Source: Boseongicola sp.
GTDB lineage: Bacteria; Pseudomonadota; Alphaproteobacteria; Rhodobacterales; Rhodobacteraceae
Length of the DNA stretch: 64,000 nucleotides
NCBI GenBank assembly: GCA_028824715.1
Contig: JAPPCV010000118.1
Location: 62,001-126,000, forward strand
Direction: 5' to 3'
Shown here: positions 27,651 to 36,749 of the stretch, piece by piece
Layout of the letters: every line of letters begins with the position of its first letter
Numbering within the stretch: the stretch's first letter is position 1
Notes under the pieces: generated by a model
The model's input: the letters and a program-made list of their open reading frames with translations, nothing else
Told to the model about the DNA's origin: nothing
Databases searched by the model: none
Translations under genes and position numbers: made by a program

Positions 27651-28466
27651 TCAGTCAGCGACGAAACCGTTCAGGATCTGGTCCATGGTCAGGGATGGCT
27701 GATCACACCCGGCCTCACCGACGATCTTGGCCGGCACGCCAGCCACCGTCTTGCAAGGCGGCACCTCCTGCAGGACCACGGAACCGGCCGCAATTCGGCT
27801 GCAATCGCCAACCCGAATGTTGCCGAGCACCTTGGCGCCGGCCCCGATCAGGACCCCGTCTCCAATCTTCGGATGCCGATCGTCGTCCTCCTTGCCGGTG
27901 CCACCCAGCGTGACCGAATGAAGCATCGAGACATTGTCGCCGACGGCTGCCGTCTCGCCGATCACGATGGAATGGGCATGATCGATCATCAGCCCCTTTC
28001 CGATCTTGGCACTCGGGTGAATGTCTATGCCAAAGATCTCGCTCACGCGAGCCTGGATGAAATAGGCCAGGTCCTTGCGCGAGTGTGTCCACAGCCAGTG
28101 TCCGATTCGATATGCCTGGACGGCCTGGAAGCCCTTGAAGAAGAGAAGCGGCTGCATAAGCCGATGGCAAGCGGGGTCGCGCTCGAAGATGGCGACGAGA
28201 TCGGCGCGAGCGGCCTCGCCCAAAGTGGGATCCTCGGAATAGGCCTCTTCCGAAATCTCGCGCATGAGTTGTCCGGTCATTTCCGATGAGGAGAGCTTGA
28301 ACGCGAATCGATAGGCCAGCGCGCTTTCGAGCGAACCGTGATGCAGAATGGTCGCATGGACCATGCCACCGATCAGCGGTTCAGCGGCAATCGCGGCATG
28401 CGCATCCTCCTTGATACGGTCCCAAACCGGATCAAGCGATGAAATCTGCGGCTTGTCCTTTGCCAT
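27651..28466 (-). CDS. cysE: Serine O-acetyltransferase
   Basis: A 271-aa enzyme that makes O-acetylserine from serine and acetyl-CoA, the first step of cysteine synthesis. The helical N-terminal domain (DPVWDRIKEDAHAAIAAEP) leads into the left-handed beta-helix with hexapeptide repeats; the catalytic region DHAHSIVIGETA and LGNIRVGDCSRIAAGSVVL are clear. GAGGAGT precedes the ATG. It is convergent with pdhC, with a 43-bp gap and no obvious strong terminator between them. Confidence 0.95.
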   Translation of the reverse strand: MAKDKPQISSLDPVWDRIKEDAHAAIAAEPLIGGMVHATILHHGSLESALAYRFAFKLSSSEMTGQLMREISEEAYSEDPTLGEAARADLVAIFERDPACHRLMQPLLFFKGFQAVQAYRIGHWLWTHSRKDLAYFIQARVSEIFGIDIHPSAKIGKGLMIDHAHSIVIGETAAVGDNVSMLHSVTLGGTGKEDDDRHPKIGDGVLIGAGAKVLGNIRVGDCSRIAAGSVVLQEVPPCKTVAGVPAKIVGEAGCDQPSLTMDQILNGFVAD

Positions 28467-28527
28467 GATGTACTCCTCGACTGGCCCGGCGACCCTTGAT
28501 CAGATAAGGTGCCGCACCTAGGAACAA

Positions 28528-28893
28528 TTGATCGTCGATAGGAAAGTACCACTGAACAGCTTGGAAATAAAGGCATTTCGCGATGCCCTCCTGGCGGAAC
28601 GCGCGCAGCTTGCCAACGAGGACGCTGCCTCAGCCGACGACCGTGGCACGGTGATGCTGGATCAGCAGTCGGTTGGCCGACTCAGTCGCATGGACGCCCT
28701 TCAGCGTCAGGCCATGGCACAGGCGACTATGCGCCGACGCGCGGCGCGTGGTGCAAGAATCGATGCAGCACTTCGGCGAATCGATGAGGGAGAATTCGGA
28801 TTCTGCCAGAAGTGCGGCGACGGCATCGCTCAAGAGCGCCTCAATCTCGACCCGACAGTCCCGACCTGCGTCACCTGCGCGACCGGTGGATGA
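28528..28893 (+). CDS. DksA/TraR family zinc-finger protein
   Basis: A 121-aa protein from TTG 28528 (AGGAAC just before). An N-terminal coiled coil (about 10-85) is followed by the C4 zinc finger CQKC (residues about 93-96) and CVTC (114-117), with IDEGEFGFC before the first Cys pair, as in DksA/TraR proteins that bind the RNA polymerase secondary channel. It is shorter than true DksA and lacks the DxxDxA tip motif, so it is better called DksA-like. It is divergent from cysE across 61 bp. Confidence 0.85.
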   Translation: MIVDRKVPLNSLEIKAFRDALLAERAQLANEDAASADDRGTVMLDQQSVGRLSRMDALQRQAMAQATMRRRAARGARIDAALRRIDEGEFGFCQKCGDGIAQERLNLDPTVPTCVTCATGG

Positions 28894-29021
28894 AGTGGGT
28901 CGGGAAAGAGCCCGTCGCAACCGTCATTCATCCAGATGCACGAATGAGCGGATCGTCAGGAGCGAAGCCGGAGCACGGAATGCTCGCCGCAACCCTTCGG
29001 GAATCCGGCACCTGTAGATGG

Positions 29022-30179
29022 CTATTGATCGGCCTGCTCGGCCTGGAATTTCCGCCAACGGGCAACATTCGCGTTATGCTCGCGAAGCGTTTCGGCAAAT
29101 GCATGCCCGCCCGTGCCATCCGCGACAAAGAACAGGTAGTCCGACTCTGCAGGCGACAGTGCGGCTTCGATGGCCGCCTTGCCGGGATTCGCAATCGGCG
29201 TCGGCGGCAATCCTGCGAACAAGTAGGTGTTCCAGGGCGTGTCGCGGCGCAGCTCGCTCTGCCTGAGTCCGCGTCCGAGAACGCCACGGCCTTCGGTGAT
29301 CCCGTAGATGACGGTCGGGTCGGTCTGAAGCCTGATTCCCTTCCGAAGCCGATTTGCGAACACGCTTGCGACCAGCGGACGCTCCTCCGCGCGTCCGGTC
29401 TCCTTCTCGATGATCGAGGCAAGAATCAGAGCCTCCGCGGGCGTCTTGACCGGTGCATCTTCGGACTTGGCAAGCCAAGCGCCTTCAAGGCGCTCCTCCT
29501 GCCTCGCGCGCATCCTGTCAAGGATGGTCCGGCGGTCGGCTCCCGGAACTACTTCATACCCGTCCGGCGCCAGGGATCCCTCTTCGGGCACCTCGCCGAC
29601 CTCGCCGTCCAGCAAGTCGCTCACCTTCAAGGCTTCGACGACCTGCCAACTTGTCACGCCTTCCGCCACCACGATGCGAAACCTGGTCGCCACGTCATTC
29701 AGGGCCGCCGTGTAGGAAGGCGGGACTTCGTTCTCTGACGCTGGATCAAAATCCGCGGTGACGGCAAATTCGCCGGTCTCCGCGTTCAACTCGCGCACGC
29801 GGACCTCCTGCGCGCTGACCGAAATCCGGTAGACGACTTCAACGCCACAGGTTGACTGGCCGTTGCCGGTGACTTCCGCCACGATGTCCTGCATGGACGC
29901 CCATTCCGGGATCAGGAACGACCCGGCCTTCACGTGTGAAGTACGCCCCGCATACTCGGCACCTAGCCTGAAGATCATCGCATTGGAAATCGCGCCCCTT
30001 GCCTGCAGTTCCTCAGCCACGCCGGCAATCGATCCACCACGAGGGACCTTCAGGCAAATCGCTTTGGCCAAGGGACCTTGACCGACGAACTTGCCCTGCC
30101 CCCAGGCGATGAGCGCCGCAACCAGCACGAGAGCGACAAGCAGGAAGGTCAGGAAGTTGGAGGCAATGCTCCGCAGCAT
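29022..30179 (-). CDS. mltG: Endolytic murein transglycosylase MltG
   Basis: A 385-aa inner-membrane enzyme that cuts nascent glycan strands and sets their length. An N-terminal TM (FLTFLLVALVLVAALIAWG) is followed by a LysM-like region and the YceG catalytic domain with the Glu in LASIIEKETGRAEERPLVAS, then NRLRKGIRLQTDPTVIYGI and a C-terminal NPGKAAIEAALSPAESDYLFF. Its ATG overlaps the stop of fabF (TGATG). The fabF-mltG link is the usual alphaproteobacterial order. Confidence 0.95.
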   Translation of the reverse strand: MLRSIASNFLTFLLVALVLVAALIAWGQGKFVGQGPLAKAICLKVPRGGSIAGVAEELQARGAISNAMIFRLGAEYAGRTSHVKAGSFLIPEWASMQDIVAEVTGNGQSTCGVEVVYRISVSAQEVRVRELNAETGEFAVTADFDPASENEVPPSYTAALNDVATRFRIVVAEGVTSWQVVEALKVSDLLDGEVGEVPEEGSLAPDGYEVVPGADRRTILDRMRARQEERLEGAWLAKSEDAPVKTPAEALILASIIEKETGRAEERPLVASVFANRLRKGIRLQTDPTVIYGITEGRGVLGRGLRQSELRRDTPWNTYLFAGLPPTPIANPGKAAIEAALSPAESDYLFFVADGTGGHAFAETLREHNANVARWRKFQAEQADQ

Positions 30180-31441
30180 CAGCGATCGATCCGCCCCATT
30201 GCGAGCGATGCATTGGTACCGCCGAATCCGAAGCTGTTCGACAACGCAATGCCGATCTCCCGCTCGCGCTTCGCATTGGGTGCCAAGTCAAGCAACGGCT
30301 CGACATCCGGACTGTCCAGGTTGATGTTCGGCGGCGCAACCTGATCGCGCAGCGCCAGGATGCAGAACACCGCTTCAACGGCACCTGCGGCACCCAGCAG
30401 GTGGCCGATCGAGGACTTTGTCGATGTCATCGTTGCCCTGCGGGCCGCATCACCCATCACCCGCTCGACGGCTGCAAGCTCGATCGTGTCCGCCATGGTC
30501 GAGGTGCCGTGCGAATTGATGTAGTCAACGTCACCGGCTTGCAGGTTCGCCGAAACCAGCGCGTTCCTCATGGCCCGCTCCCCGCCATCTCCGTCCTCGG
30601 AAGGAGCCGTGATATGGAAGGCGTCGCCCGAGAGGCCATAGCCCAGGACTTCCGCATACATCTTCGCGCCGCGCGCCTTGGCATGCCCAAGCTCTTCAAG
30701 CACCACCACGCCCGCGCCTTCACCCATGACAAATCCGTCTCGGTCTGCGTCGTAGGGACGACTGGCCTTCTCCGGCTCGTGCCCCCTCTTCGTGGAGAGC
30801 GCCTTGCATGCATTGAAGCCTGCAATGCCGATTTCACAGATCGGGCTTTCCGTTCCGCCCGCCACCATCACGTCTGCGTCTCCAAGCATGATCAGTCGTG
30901 CCGAGTCGCCAATTGCATGAGCGCCGGTTGAACAAGCCGTAACGACGGAGTGGTTCGGGCCCTTGAACCCGAACTTGATCGAGACTTGCCCCGAAACCAG
31001 GTTTATCAACGCACCGGGGATGAAGAACGGCGACACCCTTCGCGGACCCCGTTCCTTGAGAATGACGGCAGTTTCGGCGATCGACTGGAGTCCGCCAATC
31101 CCTGAGCCGATCATCACGCCGGTTCGTTCAAGGTCCCGTGCCTCCGTAGGTTCCCATCCAGAATCCCTTACCGCCTGTTCGGCCGCGGCAATTCCGTAGA
31201 CGATGAATTCATCAACCTTGCGCTGTTCCCGTGGTTCCAGCCAATCGTCCGGATTGAACGTACCGTCCTTGCCGTCACCCCTTGGAATTTCGCAGGCATA
31301 GGTGGTCGCGAGGTGTTGCGCATCAAATCTTGAAATGGGGCCCGCGGCAGATTGGCCGGCAAGAAGACGGGACCACGTCTCTTCGATTCCGCATGCCAAT
31401 GGCGAAACGATCCCCATACCCGTAACGACTACCCGACGCAT
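30179..31441 (-). CDS. fabF: 3-oxoacyl-ACP synthase II
   Basis: From ATG 31441 (GGGGAT upstream) the product has 420 aa. It elongates acyl-ACP with malonyl-ACP in fatty acid synthesis. The catalytic triad is visible: Cys in ACSTGAHAIGDS, His in NSHGTSTMADT, and His in SSIGHLLGAAGAVEA. The glycine-rich FGFGGTNAS is at the C-terminus. A longer frame to 31633 has no homology upstream of MRRVVVTGMG. It is followed by mltG with overlap and preceded by acpP, though 435 bp and a terminator-like hairpin separate acpP from fabF. Confidence 0.95.
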   Translation of the reverse strand: MRRVVVTGMGIVSPLACGIEETWSRLLAGQSAAGPISRFDAQHLATTYACEIPRGDGKDGTFNPDDWLEPREQRKVDEFIVYGIAAAEQAVRDSGWEPTEARDLERTGVMIGSGIGGLQSIAETAVILKERGPRRVSPFFIPGALINLVSGQVSIKFGFKGPNHSVVTACSTGAHAIGDSARLIMLGDADVMVAGGTESPICEIGIAGFNACKALSTKRGHEPEKASRPYDADRDGFVMGEGAGVVVLEELGHAKARGAKMYAEVLGYGLSGDAFHITAPSEDGDGGERAMRNALVSANLQAGDVDYINSHGTSTMADTIELAAVERVMGDAARRATMTSTKSSIGHLLGAAGAVEAVFCILALRDQVAPPNINLDSPDVEPLLDLAPNAKREREIGIALSNSFGFGGTNASLAMGRIDR

Positions 31442-31876
31442 GCCCGATCCCCACTTCGCTGCCTTGGGGTTGAGACATACATGCGCCCCCAATGCTTCGC
31501 AATCGACCTTGGGTTTCGCATGCTCCCGGCGCGGCTGCCACTGATGATGCACGCCGAGCACGGGCATTGCCACTTGACGTAGGGGCGTGAGCTTCGTGGG
31601 TTCGAAGGGTTTGAGCCGGACCTTCAGCAACACTGCCGAAGCTTGGAGAGTCCGTGGAATGCACGCGTGATTCCCCTCGGCACAGGGGAACTCTCCAGGC
31701 CTAGGCTCCCACGGCTGCCTGCTACCGAACCGCTCTCTGGGCCGTGCGCCTGCTGCGTGCCCGGCCAGTCAAATGCGCAGCTTTCCGCCGCTTGCTGCAT
31801 CCAGGAAAGGCATCAAATCAAGAAAACGGCTCCCGATTCGTCTGGAGCCGAACTTTCTCGTCATCACTTCAGGTGG
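31442..31876. other. acpP-fabF intergenic region with hairpins
   Basis: About 435 bp, long for this gene pair. It contains the minus-strand terminator described separately and a second inverted repeat (TTCCCCT at 31671-31677 with AGGGGAA at 31684-31690), inside a wider pair TGGAGAGT/ACTCTCCA (31644-31651, 31690-31697). It probably also holds a separate fabF promoter. Confidence 0.4.
31817..31850 (-). terminator. Intrinsic terminator after acpP
   Basis: On the minus strand CGGCTCC and GGAGCCG (31844-31850 and 31827-31833) form a seven-pair stem with a ten-base loop, followed by TTTTCTT. It starts 27 bases after the acpP stop, so acpP mRNA can end here before fabF. Confidence 0.7.
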
Positions 31877-32110
31877 CTATGTGGCATCCTTGATGAATTT
31901 CACGGCGTCACCAAAGGTCTGGATGGCCTCCGCCGCATCGTCCGGAATCTCGATTCCGAACTCTTCCTCAAAAGCCATCACAAGCTCGACGGTATCAAGG
32001 CTGTCGGCACCGAGATCGTCGATAAACGAGGCACTGTCCGAAACCTTGCCCTCTTCAACGCCCAAATGCTCGACCACGATCTTGCGCGTGCGATCTTCGA
32101 TGTCGCTCAT
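31877..32110 (-). CDS. acpP: Acyl carrier protein
   Basis: A 77-aa acidic four-helix protein with the phosphopantetheine Ser in [15 protein letters not shown], the standard ACP motif. It carries growing acyl chains in fatty acid synthesis. It lies before fabF and mltG as usual, but the genes that normally stand directly upstream (fabD, fabG) are about 14 kb away on the same strand. A terminator follows it. Confidence 0.97.
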   Translation of the reverse strand: MSDIEDRTRKIVVEHLGVEEGKVSDSASFIDDLGADSLDTVELVMAFEEEFGIEIPDDAAEAIQTFGDAVKFIKDAT

Positions 32111-32322
32111 TTCAATACCTCACGAGTTCCTCGGGATCCTAGGCCCGGTATTTTCCTGCCGTCCCCGAGGGACGAAAAACAGCCGGGCCAATCATTCTCC
32201 CGGCTGGGATGAGCGCCCGCTATACCATATTCGCCCGAAACGCAAACAGTATGATGTGCGCCTGATGCCGCAGTGTACGGCCTGATCAAGACCCAAAGTC
32301 ATCCTTCGCGGACGGCGCCGCC

Positions 32323-32736
32323 TCAGGCCTTGAACGGATTCAGAACGTCCACGTCCAACCCCGCGACGTCCGCCACGCTGCGCGTCACAAGAGTCGGGTC
32401 GCGGGCCTTGGCCGTCGCGGCCAAGAGCGCATCGATGACCGGTACCGACCGAATCGCGTTCATCCTGCCCCATTGCTCGGCAACAGCTGCATCGACCGGC
32501 AGAACGCGATCACGAAAGCCCGAAATCACGTCGGCAAGCCATGCTTCGAGCGCTTCGGCCTTTCGAGGATCGTGGCGGCGCGCCCGTTCCATGCCCTTGC
32601 GAATTTCGCCCAGCACCAACGGGCTGAGCCACAGATCGTCCTCGGCGACTCCGCTCCACCACGCCGCAACGCCGAGATCGCAACGGCCACCCTTGCGAAT
32701 TTCCGACATGATGTCCGTGTCGATCAGGAAGCTCAC
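32323..32736 (-). CDS. PIN-domain toxin, VapC-like
   Basis: A 137-aa PIN-domain protein with the expected acidic residues: Asp in FLIDTDIMSEIRKG (position 6), Glu in LVLGEIRKGMERA (about 44) and Asp in VPVIDALLAATA (about 98). Family members are Mg-dependent RNases that cut tRNA or rRNA and are checked by a small antitoxin. The gene 29 bases upstream encodes a plausible antitoxin. The start is GTG 32736 with a weak ribosome site. Confidence 0.85.
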   Translation of the reverse strand: MSFLIDTDIMSEIRKGGRCDLGVAAWWSGVAEDDLWLSPLVLGEIRKGMERARRHDPRKAEALEAWLADVISGFRDRVLPVDAAVAEQWGRMNAIRSVPVIDALLAATAKARDPTLVTRSVADVAGLDVDVLNPFKA

Positions 32737-32765
32737 GGAGCGTCACGTCCGAAATCGCGTGGACG

Positions 32766-33029
32766 TTAGAGAACAATCCCCTCGAGCGGCGCCGATGCCA
32801 GCAGCGTCTTGAGCCCCTTGGCACCTGGCGCGGCAAATTTTTCGCATAAGGTTTTGCGCGTCTCGGCCTCGTGTTCAGGATCGACCAGAGCAGCGGCAAC
32901 TTCCCGCACTAGCGCAGCGTCCTCTTTCCGGACCTGGACTTCGACACGCACGAAGCCCTGCCGCTGGCGGCGTCTGCGCCACTGGGCGACGGGAGATTGA
33001 TTGCTGTTGGCCAAGGTGTCCTCCGTCAT
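32766..33029 (-). CDS. Putative antitoxin of PIN toxin
   Basis: An 87-aa protein from ATG 33029. The centre reads QGFVRVEVQVRKEDAALVREV, a ribbon-helix-helix-like DNA-binding pattern, followed by a helical LVDPEHEAETRKTLCEKF and a C-terminal tail that would wrap the toxin. I do not recognise an exact family. Position directly before a PIN toxin, with 29 bases between, makes it the likely antitoxin and autorepressor. Confidence 0.65.
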   Translation of the reverse strand: MTEDTLANSNQSPVAQWRRRRQRQGFVRVEVQVRKEDAALVREVAAALVDPEHEAETRKTLCEKFAAPGAKGLKTLLASAPLEGIVL

Positions 33030-33583
33030 TCCGGAAATACTGCCAGAAAGACGGAGCCGTCGGAAGACCTCGGTCTCACGCGAAATGGCATCTGCAACAC
33101 GCCGTTGGAACCTGACATGGCGCAAGCAGCGCAGGCGACCGTCGGCACGGTTTTTTGCTGAGCGCAAGCGTTGTGCCATCACCATGCATGCAAAAGAAAC
33201 TGGCCTATTCGTACCAGCTGTGACGTGCATGTGCCAAGACATCCCCCGTCGTCGCCACGCCCCCCCGGTCCGGGAACGGGCCTTCCAACTGCCCGGAGTG
33301 AGGCCGGACCAGAACCTTCCCGTATTGCCGCCAAGATGACCGCTGGCCGCCGGGTTGGAAAATTCCTGAAACCCAATGGGATGCAACGAAGCCGGCGTTC
33401 AACCCCCGGTGCAGTTCCGGCCAAGGGCCGAATTCATGGGACAGAACGCGGAATCGCAATTCACCTGCCCACCCGGAATTGCTCATTCGTGTGTGCAATG
33501 GACATTGAGAAGCGTGGCGAGCGAGTCCCGGCGCAGGCGGCAAGCGCATTGCGATCAGTGGTGGCGTGTCAGAGAATTGGCCA
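33030..33583. other. Intergenic stretch in accessory block
   Basis: About 550 bp without a recognised gene. A short hairpin with six T (ACCGT/ACGGT, 33138-33156, plus strand) looks like a terminator but no plus-strand gene precedes it. Possible decayed sequence; no family seen. Confidence 0.35.
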
Positions 33584-34624
33584 TCATCGCAACTGATCTT
33601 CCATCAGCTTCGAACGGTATTCATTTTGAAACGCAAGCATCCATCCTGGGTACTCTGGCGCCAGATCGGTGGCCGCGGCAAGCGCACTGAGTTGGTCATC
33701 TGAAAGTGAAACATTGACTGATCCAAGCGTGTCAGAAAGCTGATCGACCCGCTTTGCACCCACGATGACGCTGGTCACCACCTTTTGATGCAACAGCCAT
33801 GCGATGGCGATTTGGGGCACAGTACAGCGAATGTCCCTGGCCAGTTCACGCATTGCTTCAATGGCTGCGTAGGCGCGTTCCTTGTTGAGCGGCGGGAAAT
33901 CGAAATTGACCCGGCGCCCTTCCGCCGCTTTGCCCTCTCGGTCGAACTTGCCCGACAAGAATCCACCGGCAAGCGGGCTCCAAACCATCAGCCCAACACC
34001 CTCCGACAACAACATTGGCGCAATCTCACGTTCCAGATCGCGGCCCGCCAGCGTATAGTATGCCTGCAACGAAACTATGTTGGGGAGGTCTCTTGCGGCC
34101 GCGATGCCGATGGCCTTCATGACTTGCCAAGCGGCCCAGTTCGACAATCCATAGTATCGAATCGTGCCCTTGGAGACCAGGAAGTCCAGGGTATCCAGTG
34201 TTTCCTCGATCGGAGTGGCGGGGTCAAAACCGTGGATCTGATACAGATCAATATGGTCCATCTGCAGTCGCTCTAGACTGGCCTCAACTTGACTCAAGAT
34301 GTGGTGGCGGGAAGTGCCACGTGCATTCGGACCTTCCCCCATCTGGCCGTGCACCTTCGTCGCGACCACAACTTCGTCCCTTTTCGCGCCGATGCTCTGC
34401 AGCGACTGTCCCAGGATTCTTTCGCTGTTTCCGCCGGCATAGATGTTCGCGGTGTCGAAGAAGTTCACGCCGGCATCGAGAGCCGTTCGAACCAGATCGT
34501 CGGCCGCCTCTTGTTGAAGTTGGCCGATTTGGCCCCATACGTCGTCGGAACCGCCAAACGTCATTGTGCCAAGGCAAAGCTCCGAGACAAACAAGCCACT
34601 TTGGCCGAGACGACGATACCGCAT
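33584..34624 (-). CDS. Aldo/keto reductase
   Basis: A 346-aa NADPH-dependent reductase of the AKR fold (beta-alpha barrel). The catalytic set is visible: Asp and Tyr in FFDTANIYAGGNSE (about 54-60), Lys in VVVATKVHGQMG (about 85), and His in IDLYQIHGFDPAT (about 128). The C-terminal half has the nucleotide-binding VTSVIVGAKRVDQL. The closest pattern is the AKR group of YhdN/YajO-like reductases; the substrate is unknown. AAGGATC precedes the ATG. It stands alone in the accessory block. Confidence 0.92.
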   Translation of the reverse strand: MRYRRLGQSGLFVSELCLGTMTFGGSDDVWGQIGQLQQEAADDLVRTALDAGVNFFDTANIYAGGNSERILGQSLQSIGAKRDEVVVATKVHGQMGEGPNARGTSRHHILSQVEASLERLQMDHIDLYQIHGFDPATPIEETLDTLDFLVSKGTIRYYGLSNWAAWQVMKAIGIAAARDLPNIVSLQAYYTLAGRDLEREIAPMLLSEGVGLMVWSPLAGGFLSGKFDREGKAAEGRRVNFDFPPLNKERAYAAIEAMRELARDIRCTVPQIAIAWLLHQKVVTSVIVGAKRVDQLSDTLGSVNVSLSDDQLSALAAATDLAPEYPGWMLAFQNEYRSKLMEDQLR

Positions 34625-34830
34625 TTTCCAGATCCTTCGAACTCGAGTGTTGCCCCATGGAGTCGTGGGAATTGAACATCAGGCGGGCTTGGGCTGGTTT
34701 CGGGCGCCGCCAGCACCAAAGCGCCCATTGGGTCACAGAGCGTCCACAAATTTCAAGTCTGGAACAATGTCCCCGACCAGACTTCGTTCAATTCGCTTCT
34801 TCTGCACATCACTCGTCCTGGTTTCCGCGC

Positions 34831-35592
34831 CTAGACTTTGGAAAAGTCAGGGCACCATTTCAGAATTCCCTCTTCGTAGCTCTGCCTCGCCTCATGTGCC
34901 GCGGCCCATCTGCGGACGTTCGGATAATTGTCAAAGGAGAAGCCGCAACCGAAGATCACGAAATACAAAGGTATCCATGAAATGTCAGCCAGCGTGAACT
35001 TGTCGCCCATGATCCACTCCCGAGCTTCAAGGGTGACCTCCAACTTCGTGAAGCAGGCGCCAAGGATCGCTTTCGCCTTGTCGAAATCGCTGGCGCTGAA
35101 CTGTTTGCCGCCTGCGTGCTTGGCGTGAAATTCCTTAAGCTCCTGGTTCTTCTGCAAAGCGTCGTATTTCGCCTGCTCTTCCGGCGTTTTCTTCAGCTTC
35201 TCGGCGATCTTGGTTGCGTAGACGTACGGCTTGCAGGCGGGCACATGGATGCCGGCGGCCAAGTGGAGCCATTCCATCATTTCGTCGTTGTTCTTGGCCC
35301 TCAGGGTCGGTTCGGGATAGGTGTCATCCAAGTAGTCTATGATGTCGTTCGACTCGATGTGCACAACGCCGCTGTCGACCAGCGTCGGCACCAACCCGTT
35401 GGGATTGATCCCAAAATACTCTTCCGAAATGTTCTCTTTCTTCTTCAGGTCGATGTGGTGACTGGTCCAGTCCAGCCCCTTCTCGATCAGAGTCATGCGT
35501 ACGCGCATTGAACAGTTTGATATCGCGCCATGATAGAGATGAAGACCTTCGAAGGCCTCCACCGACTTGTTGGTGGGAACGATGACGACCAT
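34831..35592 (-). CDS. Glutathione S-transferase family protein
   Basis: From ATG 35592 (GGGAGGT ten bases upstream) the product has 253 aa. The N-terminal thioredoxin-like domain reads LYHGAISNCSMRVRMTLIEK, with the cis-Pro in LVPTLVDSG and the glutathione-gamma-Glu contact Glu-Ser in VHIESNDIIDYL. The C-terminal helical domain (about 95-245) has the N-capping WIMGDKFTLADISWIPL motif. It could use or remove a thiol in catabolism of an aromatic or halogenated compound. The substrate is unknown. It lies behind the DctP gene on the same strand, 82 bases away. Confidence 0.9.
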   Translation of the reverse strand: MVVIVPTNKSVEAFEGLHLYHGAISNCSMRVRMTLIEKGLDWTSHHIDLKKKENISEEYFGINPNGLVPTLVDSGVVHIESNDIIDYLDDTYPEPTLRAKNNDEMMEWLHLAAGIHVPACKPYVYATKIAEKLKKTPEEQAKYDALQKNQELKEFHAKHAGGKQFSASDFDKAKAILGACFTKLEVTLEAREWIMGDKFTLADISWIPLYFVIFGCGFSFDNYPNVRRWAAAHEARQSYEEGILKWCPDFSKV

Positions 35593-35674
35593 GGCTGGAC
35601 CTCCCGGGGGGCGAACGGTGAATTTGGCTCTGACGCCCCGATCCAATGTTCGAGGCGTCAAGTTTCTTGCAGCG

Positions 35675-36691
35675 CTACTGGTTCAGCGCCTCGTAGATTT
35701 CCTTTGCATTCGGAATGCCCCTCTCGGCGTAGTCGGCGTAGATTTCGTCCATGCTGGCCGCGATGGCAGCCTCCATCTTGGCGCGTTCTTCATCGGAGGT
35801 GACAATCCACTCGAAATCCAACCCACCAGTTGAGAGGTTTTCCTCGATCCATACCCTTGCCACGTCGTCTGCACCTTGGAACGACTTGGCCAGTTCAAGC
35901 GACATCGGCAATCCTGCCAGTTCGTCGATAATCGCCTTGTGTTCATCCGACAGACCCTCGTAACGTTCCTTGTTCATGATCGCAAAGGTGACCTGGAATG
36001 TTGCGGGCGTATTGTCGATGGCGTAGTCGGCAACCTCGTCCAGGTTCCAGGGCGGCATCAGGTTGTTGACCGAGGTCACGACTGCGTCGATCAAGCCAGT
36101 GCTCAACCCCGTGTAGTGCTCGTCAACTGGCAACGCGACCGGGACAGCTCCCAGCCCTTGAATCGCAGGGGTGGTCGTCGCCGCAAATGGAACGATCTTT
36201 GCGCCTTTCATGCCTTCCATCGTTGAGACGTTCTTGTTTCCAACCAACAGGCTGCCAGCCGGGTTGCCGATCGCCAGAACCTTCACTTCGGACCATTCAT
36301 CTGCAAGGTATTCGTCGTAGATTGCCCACAGGCGTTCTGTCGAGTCGACAGGGTTCGTGGCTTTGCCAGGCAGAATCGCCAGCATGGTCTTTGGGAAGAT
36401 GGTAGGGGTCAGTGCCGCGACGCCAAATGTGATGTCGGCGACGCCTTCGATGGTACGCTTGTATTGCTGGACAGGACCGGCACCCAGCTGTCCTGCCGGG
36501 TAGAGCTTCATGGTCAGCGTTCCGCCTGACCGTTTTTCGATCTCTTCGCCAAACCACTTGAACATTCCAACATTGGTTTCATGGGAAGGCGGGACAAAGG
36601 TTCCGACGCTCAGCTCGTCCGCTGTCACGGACTGACCAGATACCACAGATGCACCGATGAACGCTGCAATCATAGTGAGCCGTTTGATCAT
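35675..36691 (-). CDS. TRAP transporter solute-binding protein, DctP family
   Basis: From ATG 36691 (AAAGGAG upstream) the product has 338 aa with a signal peptide (MIKRLTMIAAFIGASVVSG, cleavage near TADE). The DctP fold is shown by WFGEEIEKRSGGTLTMKLYP, GAGPVQQYKR, and the conserved substrate-binding region with STGLIDAVVTSVNNLMPPWNL. The ligand is likely an organic acid. No DctQ/DctM pair stands next to it; the nearest permease in the window is the fused one at 41.7-44.0 kb, which pairs with a TAXI protein. A broken tandem copy lies directly upstream. Confidence 0.92.
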   Translation of the reverse strand: MIKRLTMIAAFIGASVVSGQSVTADELSVGTFVPPSHETNVGMFKWFGEEIEKRSGGTLTMKLYPAGQLGAGPVQQYKRTIEGVADITFGVAALTPTIFPKTMLAILPGKATNPVDSTERLWAIYDEYLADEWSEVKVLAIGNPAGSLLVGNKNVSTMEGMKGAKIVPFAATTTPAIQGLGAVPVALPVDEHYTGLSTGLIDAVVTSVNNLMPPWNLDEVADYAIDNTPATFQVTFAIMNKERYEGLSDEHKAIIDELAGLPMSLELAKSFQGADDVARVWIEENLSTGGLDFEWIVTSDEERAKMEAAIAASMDEIYADYAERGIPNAKEIYEALNQ

Positions 36692-36749
36692 CTTCGTTCT
36701 CCTTTGTTGTTGGGGCGCGGACATTCCCTTGCCAGCGCTCGCCAATACT

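Noticed and set aside
33138-33156. Terminator-like hairpin with six T
   Set aside because: No plus-strand gene ends before it, and the stem is only five pairs.
35399-35414. TTGGGAT-TG-ATCCCAA inside the GST gene, like the GntR operators
   Set aside because: It lies in coding sequence, has an extra two-base spacer, and encodes conserved residues (FGINPNG).
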